DNA from: Bacteriovoracaceae bacterium
GTDB lineage: Bacteria > Bdellovibrionota > Bacteriovoracia > Bacteriovoracales > Bacteriovoracaceae
NCBI GenBank assembly: GCA_947448095.1
Contig: CANFNN010000073.1
Coordinates: 1-11,182, forward strand
DNA length: 11,182 bases
Reading direction: 5' to 3'
A model generated the notes under the pieces. The model was not told the DNA's origin. It did no database searches and worked only from the letters and a program-made list of their open reading frames with translations. Both the position numbers and the translations under genes were made by a program. This document shows, one piece after another, positions 1 through 5,088 of this stretch. The first letter of the stretch is position 1. The number at the start of each line of letters is the position of its first letter.

Positions 1-53
1 CCCCTTTATTAAACAAGAAGCAGTTGGAAATTCTTTCCCCCCTATTATTTCTC

Positions 54-81
54 TTTGTACAAAAAAAACTTTGGGTATAAT
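54..81 (+). promoter_or_regulatory. Sigma70-type promoter for the predicted small RNA
   Basis: A perfect -10 hexamer TATAAT lies at 76-81. Upstream is TTTGTA/TTGTAC (54-60), a weak -35 at 15-16 bp spacing, separated by a run of eight A. Transcription should begin near 86-90, just at the 5' arm of the first RNA hairpin. The -10 is as strong as possible; the -35 is poor, so an activator may be needed. The stretch 1-53 upstream holds no gene. It contains a short inverted repeat GGAAA-TTC-TTTCC (26-38) and a C-run followed by TATTAT (37-48), either of which could be regulatory. Confidence 0.6.
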
Positions 82-87
82 AAATGT

Positions 88-163
88 AAGAAGTGACAGG
101 ATGTTGCTCTTACAGACACGGATGTCGAAAAAGAAGGGAGCCAAGCAGGGGCTCCCTTTTTTT
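88..163 (+). ncRNA. Predicted small RNA with two GGA-loop hairpins, candidate CsrA/RsmA-sequestering RNA
   Basis: A perfect -10 box (76-81) and an intrinsic terminator (134-163) bracket about 75 nt with no convincing reading frame. Hairpin 1 pairs GTAAGA (86-91) with TCTTAC (108-113), has one bulged A (92), continues GTGACA/TGTTGC (93-98/102-107, two G-U pairs) and exposes GGA (99-101). Hairpin 2 pairs GACA (115-118) with TGTC (123-126) around CGGA (119-122). Its sequence ACACGGATGT (117 to 125 core, with flanking A116) fits the published CsrA/RsmA pattern (A/U)CANGGANG(U/A). A third AGGGA (135-139) is in the terminator stem. GGA presented in successive loops is the hallmark of CsrB/RsmY/RsmZ-type RNAs that titrate CsrA; those usually carry more sites, so this would be a minimal version. 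The RNA itself is well supported by the sequence. The CsrA role is inference, and no csrA gene is in the window. A trans-acting antisense RNA is the main alternative. Confidence 0.6.
134..163. terminator. Bidirectional intrinsic terminator
   Basis: A perfect 9-bp stem, AAGGGAGCC (134-142) with GGCTCCCTT (150-158), closes a 7-nt loop and is followed on the plus strand by seven T (157-163). On the minus strand the same stem is followed by TTCTTTTT (revcomp of 127-135), so it can also end transcripts of the small membrane protein gene that stops 39 bp away at 197. Confidence 0.9.
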
Positions 164-196
164 ATGTCCTCGAGTTAAAAACCCCTTCAATCCTTT

Positions 197-325
197 TTAT
201 TTTTTATGCCGCTCGCGCCAATCATGGATTCGATTTTTGCTGGTCATGAATAGCCCACACACAAACAGAAAAACCCAAAACATTCCATAAAAGAAAACCA
301 CATATAGTCCTAGTTCATTGGGCAT
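197..325 (-). CDS. Small single-pass membrane protein, 42 residues, unrecognised
   Basis: An ATG at 325 opens a 42-codon frame ending in TAA at 197-199. The ribosome-binding site GAGGTG lies 4 nt upstream of the ATG on the minus strand, which is what makes this short frame credible. The product has a short N-terminus (MPNELG), one strongly hydrophobic aromatic-rich segment (about residues 7-27, with FFYGMFWVFLFVCG), then a basic tail with WRERHKK at the C-terminus. This pattern predicts a single span with the charged end in the cytoplasm by the positive-inside rule. A TAAAAT element (344-349, minus) and a perfect TATAAT (438-443, minus) are candidate -10 boxes. The gene converges on the small RNA and shares its terminator. 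I do not recognise a family; small regulatory subunits and toxin-like peptides are both possible, with no antitoxin gene or antisense RNA visible to favour the latter. Confidence 0.6.
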   Translation of the reverse strand: MPNELGLYVVFFYGMFWVFLFVCGLFMTSKNRIHDWRERHKK

Positions 326-516
326 AGGACACCTCGCGACTTCATTTTAACGAAATTATTTTTGAGGCGAAAGATCAAAAAAACTGAGTTTTGCGCATTC
401 ATGACGGACTCAAATGCTAGCGACAAGACTTCACTTCATTATATAAGAAAACTGAATAAGCTATTCGCACTTACTCTGTTTCTTGTTTGTTCAAAGGTGA
501 TTCCTAATAAGAGACT
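326..516. other. Gene-free interval with candidate minus-strand promoters
   Basis: No convincing reading frame was found on either strand. A perfect TATAAT (438-443) and a TAAAAT (344-349) are present on the minus strand, each followed by GAAGT, and either could drive the 42-residue protein gene. Neither has a good -35. No clear terminator was found for the barrel protein gene ending at 517; AAAAC/GTTTT flanked by T on the minus strand (near 379-395) is too weak to call. Confidence 0.4.
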
Positions 517-987
517 TTAGAAGTTGTAATGCAGACCTAGCATCAGATCAGTATCGGCATCCGTGTCTGGAATGAGATTTACGGTGAGATTGACCTTGAG
601 GAAAACCTCAAGGGGGACTTGCTGAAATTCGTGAAAAACACCAATTGTTCCGCTCGGACCTAAAGCTACTTTATCGCTGTTGTGATTATGCCCGTGATCG
701 TGCTCTGTGAGAGCAAAACGACCACCGACTCCATAGAACCATCCAAGAGTCAGGTCGGGTAGCCTGAGATCTTTTCTTCTCCACGTATAATGAGAGGCCA
801 GCTGTAGGTGATCGTTGCCTTCAAGATCATAGGCAAGCGTGGTATGAATCGTTCTGCTCTCGGTGAGGAAGTAATTTGCTGAGAGACCTGTGGGTGCGCC
901 TAGTACCGCCCCTAGACCCCAGGTTTTGGCGAAGGCTTGAGTTGTCATGAGTGCGAGTGCGACAAGTATCGTGCAAATGAATTTCAT
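517..987 (-). CDS. Small outer-membrane beta-barrel-like protein with His-rich loop
   Basis: The 156-residue product starts with a signal peptide (1-20, ending AFA before Lys21). About 136 mature residues follow with alternating hydrophobic/polar strand patterns and a C-terminal Phe (HYNF), the usual barrel-assembly signal of outer-membrane proteins. The start of the mature part, GLGAVLGAPTGLSANYFL (24-41), resembles the opening strand-turn-strand of small barrel families such as DUF3996. The length suits an 8-stranded barrel. A loop at 95-104 holds four His among Asp, Asn and Gly (EHDHGHNHN) and could bind metal. The start codon is preceded by a GGGGG Shine-Dalgarno (992-996 on plus as CCCCC). 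It is transcribed away from serA, with a 147-bp shared upstream region. The function (adhesin, porin-like, or metal-responsive surface protein) cannot be told. Confidence 0.75.
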   Translation of the reverse strand: MKFICTILVALALMTTQAFAKTWGLGAVLGAPTGLSANYFLTESRTIHTTLAYDLEGNDHLQLASHYTWRRKDLRLPDLTLGWFYGVGGRFALTEHDHGHNHNSDKVALGPSGTIGVFHEFQQVPLEVFLKVNLTVNLIPDTDADTDLMLGLHYNF

Positions 988-991
988 GAAA

Positions 992-1024
992 CCCCCAGAT
1001 AAAAAGAACTATACGGGGGAATCC
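992..1024 (-). promoter_or_regulatory. Candidate promoter with C-run, TATAGT and complementary SD
   Basis: On the minus strand the order is ATTCCCCC, G, TATAGT (1013-1008), then a leader ending in the GGGGG Shine-Dalgarno (996-992) before the ATG at 987. The CCCCC at 1019-1015 is complementary to the Shine-Dalgarno. A transcript starting about 7 nt after TATAGT would lack that CCCCC; a read-through transcript would contain it and could mask the site. No clear -35 was found. The stretch ATTCCCCCGTATAGTTC closely matches the one before the gene at 7573. Confidence 0.4.
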
Positions 1025-1121
1025 TGGGATGACTAGGAGAGAATGGAATGTCTCGAAGTATTGGTACGTGTCATTTAATGAAAAAGCTTAAGATTTTGTA
1101 GCTAACTGTTTCACAATTCAC

Positions 1122-1134
1122 TAAAATAGCTCCT
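1122..1134 (+). promoter_or_regulatory. Candidate -10 element for a leaderless serA transcript
   Basis: TAAAAT (1122-1127) sits exactly 7 nt before the serA ATG, so the predicted transcription start coincides with the start codon. There is no Shine-Dalgarno in the 20 bases upstream (CACTAAAATAGCTCCT). No convincing -35 is seen. The minus-strand peptidase gene at 10297 has the same hexamer at the same distance. Confidence 0.35.
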
Positions 1135-2346
1135 ATGAAAGATCAAAAAACTCGTATCCTCCTGGTTGAAAATATTCACCCCGTCGCTAAAGAGGCGCTT
1201 GAAAAAGAAGGTTATCAAGTTGACTTACTTGCCCATGCTCCCAGTGAGGAGGAATTAATCAAACTATTGCCGGCCTACGGCGCCTTAGGGATTCGTTCAA
1301 AAACTGAGATTACTAAAAAAGTTTTGGATGCTGTTCAGAGTATTAATACGATTGGTTGTTTTTGTATCGGAACCAATCAAGTGGACCTTGTCGCCGCCAA
1401 GGGGCATGGAATTGCTGTTTTTAATGCTCCCCATTCTAATACGCGCTCAGTGGCCGAACTGGTGATTGCTGAAATGATTGCTCTGTCTCGTCAGTTGGGG
1501 GACCGCAACACCAAGGCCCATGAGGGTGAGTGGGTTAAGTCTGCCGAAGGCTCAAAAGAGGTGCGTGGAAAAACTCTTGGGATTGTTGGGTATGGGCATA
1601 TCGGAAGTCAGGTCAGTGTCCTGGCCGAATCCATGGGACTTAAGGTTTGCTTCTACGATGCGATAAAAAAACTTCCACTCGGTAATGCTCGCGTGATGGC
1701 TACATTAGAAGAGCTTCTTCAGGAATCTGATTTTGTCACGCTCCACGTGCCAGAAATTCCTGAAACCATGAATATGATCGGCGAAAAAGAACTCTCGCAA
1801 ATGAAAAAGGGCAGCTACCTCATTAATGCCAGCCGAGGCACAGTCGTTGTGATTGAGGCCCTTGTGTCTGCATTGAAAGCAAAACATATTGCTGGATGTG
1901 CAGTGGATGTATTTCCGGTTGAGCCCTCTTCAAATAAAGAAAAATTTTCTTCGCCCCTTCAAGGTCTCTCAAACGTGATCTTAACCCCTCACATTGGGGG
2001 AAGTACGGAAGAAGCTCAGAAAAATATAGGGATTGAAGTCGCCGAAAGTTTTCGCCGCTTCTTAAAGATTGGCTCTTCATCGGGTGCAGTGAATTTTCCG
2101 AATGTAGATTTGCCGGTCAAGCAGGGGACTTCAAGAATTCTCAACGTTCACCGAAATGAGCCAGGGGTTCTTGGGGAGATCAACGGAATAATCTCTAAAG
2201 CTGGGGCCAACATTGAGGGTCAGTTTCTTTCTACTGACGATAAAATTGGCTACCTTGTGATGGATGTCCATTCTTCTCAGGCCGATCAACTGGCCACAGA
2301 CATTAATAAACTTAGCCGTTCGATTCGGACGAGGGTTGTTTCTTAG
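1135..2346 (+). CDS. serA: D-3-phosphoglycerate dehydrogenase (SerA), ACT-domain form
   Basis: This cytoplasmic enzyme catalyses the first step of serine synthesis: oxidation of 3-phosphoglycerate to 3-phosphohydroxypyruvate with NAD+. The order is substrate-binding domain, NAD-binding Rossmann insert with GYGHIG (152-157), then the catalytic part with Arg234 (NASRG), Glu263 (DVFPVEP) and His286 (TPHIGGS). The C-terminal ACT domain spans about 331-403. At 403 residues it is close to the E. coli enzyme (410) and lacks the extra intervening domain of long forms. The ACT domain keeps HRNEPG (His339, Asn341) and Asn359 in ANIEGQ, corresponding to the serine-binding residues of the E. coli enzyme, so feedback inhibition by serine is likely. 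No Shine-Dalgarno precedes the ATG, and leaderless translation is possible. No other serine-pathway gene is adjacent. Its 3' end overlaps the converging DUF3592-like gene by 35 bp. Confidence 0.95.
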   Translation: MKDQKTRILLVENIHPVAKEALEKEGYQVDLLAHAPSEEELIKLLPAYGALGIRSKTEITKKVLDAVQSINTIGCFCIGTNQVDLVAAKGHGIAVFNAPHSNTRSVAELVIAEMIALSRQLGDRNTKAHEGEWVKSAEGSKEVRGKTLGIVGYGHIGSQVSVLAESMGLKVCFYDAIKKLPLGNARVMATLEELLQESDFVTLHVPEIPETMNMIGEKELSQMKKGSYLINASRGTVVVIEALVSALKAKHIAGCAVDVFPVEPSSNKEKFSSPLQGLSNVILTPHIGGSTEEAQKNIGIEVAESFRRFLKIGSSSGAVNFPNVDLPVKQGTSRILNVHRNEPGVLGEINGIISKAGANIEGQFLSTDDKIGYLVMDVHSSQADQLATDINKLSRSIRTRVVS

Positions 2347-2764
2347 TGTTGTAGTAGATGTAGGGCAAAGCAGTCAGTAATAAAACTCCCATCATGATGA
2401 GAAAATAAATTTTATATTTCCACATGTCTCCAAAGCTTGAAACCAGGACTTCCTGAGGTTTGTCTTTGTGGTAGAAGATAGTGATCTTTGATCCGATAGG
2501 ATGGCAGCCATCTTTGCAACTGTAGTTCGGGATAAACGTATAGGGTCTGTTATCGACAGCATAATCGATGGCGGGAGAAAGACTCTTTTCAACGTAGCTG
2601 CCACTGAGTTTATAAAATGTTTCGGATTTTGCCTCCACATGATGACCCACATTTGCGACTTGGGATTCGGCCGAATAGATAAAGAGAATATCTTTAAATG
2701 ATAATATGAGCAGCCCCGCTGCCAGAAGAAACGAGTATAAAAGCGCAAATTTCTTTAAATGCAT
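2312..2764 (-). CDS. DUF3592-like membrane protein
   Basis: The 150-residue product has a hydrophobic segment near the N-terminus (about 6-23) and another near the C-terminus (about 115-135). They flank an extracytoplasmic domain with the DUF3592 pattern: a SPAIDYAVDNRPYTF strand, then a CKDGC-containing loop, then IGSKITIFYHKDKPQEVLV. The two Cys in the loop could form a disulfide. The start at 2764 is preferred to an upstream in-frame ATG at 2797 because TGAGGT lies 5 nt before it; the upstream ATG has no such site and would place a -10-like TATAAT inside the coding region. The family is widespread and of unknown function. It overlaps the serA 3' end by 35 bp in convergent orientation. Confidence 0.75.
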   Translation of the reverse strand: MHLKKFALLYSFLLAAGLLILSFKDILFIYSAESQVANVGHHVEAKSETFYKLSGSYVEKSLSPAIDYAVDNRPYTFIPNYSCKDGCHPIGSKITIFYHKDKPQEVLVSSFGDMWKYKIYFLIMMGVLLLTALPYIYYNTKKQPSSESNG

Positions 2765-2780
2765 AAAAACCTCAGGCCAA

Positions 2781-2786
2781 ATTATA
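2781..2786 (-). promoter_or_regulatory. -10 element of the DUF3592-like gene
   Basis: The minus strand reads TATAAT here, 16 bp upstream of the preferred start at 2764. The corresponding -35 position (TGGGTA, 2809-2804) is a weak match. The diverging GCKR-like gene starts only 25 bp away at 2812, so its own promoter must overlap this one. Confidence 0.45.
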
Positions 2787-2811
2787 TAAGAACTCATATC
2801 ATATACCCATT

Positions 2812-4317
2812 ATGTCTGCAAAATCTAAGGCCCGTGATTTTCTCTTAATTGCTCCTCAATTTAAACTAGGTCATCTAGTCACTGAGAGCTTTCATCCTTT
2901 GACCAAGAATCTCTCTCAACTCGTGCATTCAAATGTTGGTGAGGCACTTTCACTTCTACAGATGGTAGACCGTGAAGCCCTTCATCTGATGAAAGAAAAA
3001 TCAGGAATTATCTGGCAAATGGCCCAAGACATTCAGGCGACTCTTGATTCTGGTCATAAAGTCTTTATGTGTGGCTGTGGGGCAACGGGAAGACTCTCTT
3101 TGGTGCTTGAAACCTTGTATCGGCAAAATGTCTTAGGTACCGATCAAGTGATTTCCTTCATGGCCGGTGGTGACTATGCGCTGATTAAATCAGTGGAGAG
3201 TTTTGAAGATAAAGTTGAATACGGAGAAAAGCAACTCATCGAGCTAGGCTTTAATGAGAATGATTTACTGCTTTCACCAACTGAGGGTGGAGAAACACCT
3301 TTTGTGATAGGTGCGACGAATCTGGCCGCAAAGCTCTCAAAAAGGCGCCCTTACTTTTTATACTGCAACCCTGATGAACTTTTGATGCCTATTGAAAGAT
3401 CAAGGGAAGTTCTTGAAAACCCCAAAATTCATAAAGTGAATTTAACCGTTGGGCCCATGGCGATTTCTGGTTCCACTCGAATGCAGGCCTCAACTGTACT
3501 GATGCTCGCCATTGGAATGGGGCTTTTATATAAGCATCCAGATCAAAATACTTTTGAGTCTTTTTATCAGAACTTTTTGCACCGATTAACTCTGACTGAT
3601 TACGATATCATGCAGGGGCTGACTGTTTTGGAATCGAATCTTTATAAAGAGAAAAAGTTTCTTAATTACGTCGCCGATCCGCATCTCGCGATTAGTATTT
3701 TAACTGATACCACAGAAAGATCTCCGACATTTTCCTTAAGAGGCTTTGAGAACCGACTTGAGCCAGGGGCTCATCATTCTTTAAGCTATCTTTTTATTCC
3801 CGACTCTGAAGATGCTGGTCAGGGATGGAGCGAGCTCTTGTGGCGAAAGCCCCGTGCCCTTGAATGGTCTGAACTCGATGGAAGAATTGGTCTTTCTAAG
3901 TTAGTGGGTTTTGACATTTCAAAGCAAGGCCTCAAGGCCAGATCAGAGTCCGTTTCGTCAGTGAATTTTGAAGTACTCCATGCGAAGGGAAAAATTCAAT
4001 TTATTTGTCAGGATGAGAAAGTAGAGTTTTTTTGGGGCGAAGATCAGCTGTTTAATCACCTGATGGTTAAAATGCTTCTGAATGCGCACTCTACACTCAT
4101 TATGGGTCTTTTGGACCGTTATCAGGGCAATGTCATGACTTGGGTGAGGTCTAGTAACAACAAGCTGATTGACCGATCTGCTCGCTATATTCTTCATCTC
4201 TTGAAGGAAAACGGGAAGAGTGCAACCTATGAAGACGTAGTGGAAAAGATTTTTGAGGAGAGTGAAAATCTACAGGAGAATGATCCTATCGTGCTAAAAG
4301 TCTTAAAGCGCTATTAA
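2812..4317 (+). CDS. Double-SIS GCKR/MurQ-like sugar-phosphate protein
   Basis: A cytoplasmic protein of 501 residues. The first half carries the sugar-isomerase (SIS) signature of MurNAc-6-phosphate etherases: CGCGATGRLS (87-96), MAGGDYAL (117-124), SVESFED (127-133), TEGGETPFVIGA (157-168) and GPMAISGSTRMQ (214-225). Glu100 and Glu129 lie near where E. coli MurQ has its two catalytic Glu, but that alignment is approximate. The second half continues with LTDTTERSPTFSL and a WVRSSNNKLIDRSARYI segment, as in longer GCKR-type relatives. MurQ is about 300 residues, animal GCKR over 600, so this is the intermediate bacterial type. MurQ cleaves the lactyl ether of MurNAc-6-P during wall recycling; GCKR only binds sugar phosphates. 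Which applies here cannot be settled. No anmK, nagZ or PTS gene is adjacent. No Shine-Dalgarno is visible before the ATG. Confidence 0.75.
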   Translation: MSAKSKARDFLLIAPQFKLGHLVTESFHPLTKNLSQLVHSNVGEALSLLQMVDREALHLMKEKSGIIWQMAQDIQATLDSGHKVFMCGCGATGRLSLVLETLYRQNVLGTDQVISFMAGGDYALIKSVESFEDKVEYGEKQLIELGFNENDLLLSPTEGGETPFVIGATNLAAKLSKRRPYFLYCNPDELLMPIERSREVLENPKIHKVNLTVGPMAISGSTRMQASTVLMLAIGMGLLYKHPDQNTFESFYQNFLHRLTLTDYDIMQGLTVLESNLYKEKKFLNYVADPHLAISILTDTTERSPTFSLRGFENRLEPGAHHSLSYLFIPDSEDAGQGWSELLWRKPRALEWSELDGRIGLSKLVGFDISKQGLKARSESVSSVNFEVLHAKGKIQFICQDEKVEFFWGEDQLFNHLMVKMLLNAHSTLIMGLLDRYQGNVMTWVRSSNNKLIDRSARYILHLLKENGKSATYEDVVEKIFEESENLQENDPIVLKVLKRY

Positions 4318-4475
4318 GACTTTTTGTCGTTATCGTCATCGCCTTTCATACCTTTTTTGAAATTCTTAATTGATTCACCAAGAGAGCTTCCCAGTTGTGG
4401 CAGTTTTTTTCCGCCAAACATAAGAACCACAATAAGTAGAATCACAACCAATTCGCCCATGCCTAATCCAAACAT
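4314..4475 (-). CDS. tatA: Twin-arginine translocase subunit TatA/TatE
   Basis: This 53-residue frame starts at the ATG at 4475 with an AAGGA site 7 nt upstream. The protein has the canonical architecture: short N-terminus MFGLGMGE, a single membrane span (about 8-20, LVVILLIVVLMF), the hinge FGGKKLPQLG (20-29), an amphipathic helix with SLGESIKNFKKGM (31-43) and a charged DDDNDKK tail. TatA oligomers form the transport element for folded Tat substrates together with TatC, which is not in the window. It is short for the family, at the lower end of TatA/E lengths. It lies 26 bp downstream of queF on the same strand and probably shares its transcript. Its stop codon overlaps that of the converging gene at 4315-4317 in a shared TTAA. 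Confidence 0.9.
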   Translation of the reverse strand: MFGLGMGELVVILLIVVLMFGGKKLPQLGSSLGESIKNFKKGMKGDDDNDKKS

Positions 4476-4501
4476 ATTAAATCCTTGATTCTGATATTTT
4501 A

Positions 4502-5026
4502 TTAATAAAGACGAGACAGGTCCATGCCGTATTTTCCTGGGGCATAGTTTGCCATTCGGCTTAACTTTAAAGCGTTAAAGTCTTTTGATCCATTACTCAT
4601 TGAGGCATAAGGAAAAATCGCAATTCCCCCGCGTGGAGTAAAGTCTCCCATGACTTCGAGATATTTTGGCTTCATGAGTTTGAACAGGTCCTTGCAGATT
4701 TTTTGAACACAGTCTTCATGGAAATCCCCATGATTTCTAAAACTGAAGAGATAGATTTTCAGGGATTTTGATTCAACCATTTCTTTATCAGCAATATAGT
4801 TGATAAAAATTTTAGCAAAGTCTGGCTGACCAGTCTTAGGGCATAAAGAGGTAAACTCGGTACAAATAAAGCTCGTCCAGGCATCGTTGTCTGGATTTTT
4901 ATTAGGGAATTTTTCTAGCACTTCAGGGGCGTAAGTTTCAGGGTAGTCTGTTTTCGTGTTGCCCAAAAGTTTTACCGTACCCAATTCCTTGTCTTTACGA
5001 CCTTCGGATTTCGATTTTTTACTCAT
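4502..5026 (-). CDS. queF: NADPH-dependent 7-cyano-7-deazaguanine reductase QueF
   Basis: QueF reduces the nitrile preQ0 to the aminomethyl preQ1 in the queuosine tRNA-modification pathway. The 174-residue length is that of the single-domain (YkvM-type) form with the T-fold. Motifs seen are the thioimide-forming Cys in TSLCPKTGQPDF (about 59-70), the family signature ESKSLKIYLFSFRNH (84-98), and FHEDC just after it, whose Glu binds the purine ring. The start at 5026 has GAGGT 6 nt upstream. The leader is only about 16 nt if transcription begins at the promoter below, so no preQ1 riboswitch is present. It is followed by tatA, an association with no evident functional logic. Confidence 0.93.
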   Translation of the reverse strand: MSKKSKSEGRKDKELGTVKLLGNTKTDYPETYAPEVLEKFPNKNPDNDAWTSFICTEFTSLCPKTGQPDFAKIFINYIADKEMVESKSLKIYLFSFRNHGDFHEDCVQKICKDLFKLMKPKYLEVMGDFTPRGGIAIFPYASMSNGSKDFNALKLSRMANYAPGKYGMDLSRLY

Positions 5027-5049
5027 GTTCGACCTCTGTATAAGCTTTG

Positions 5050-5079
5050 ATTCTAGTCATTTAGCGCCATGTGTGGCAA
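5050..5079 (-). promoter_or_regulatory. Promoter of the queF-tatA operon
   Basis: On the minus strand TTGCCA (5079-5074) and TAGAAT (5055-5050) are separated by 18 bp. The predicted start near 5043 leaves a leader of about 16 nt with the GAGGT site. The element occupies the whole space to the diverging hemH fusion, whose start at 5089 is only 9 bp beyond the -35. Confidence 0.5.
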
Positions 5080-5088
5080 AAGTCTAGC

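Noticed and set aside
93..290. A 65-codon plus-strand frame starting within the small RNA.
   Set aside because: It has no ribosome-binding site, runs through the strong terminator at 134-163, has a biased low-quality composition and lies opposite the better-supported 42-residue gene.
2765..2797. An upstream ATG extending the DUF3592-like protein by 11 residues.
   Set aside because: It has no Shine-Dalgarno, contains the TATAAT element, and the ATG at 2764 has TGAGGT at ideal spacing.
5027..5049. A preQ1 riboswitch in front of queF.
   Set aside because: The leader is about 16 nt, too short for any preQ1 class, and no matching aptamer sequence is seen.
5071..5088. A GTG start six codons upstream of the ferrochelatase fusion.
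   Set aside because: It has no ribosome-binding site and overlaps the queF -35 element; family similarity begins after the ATG at 5089.
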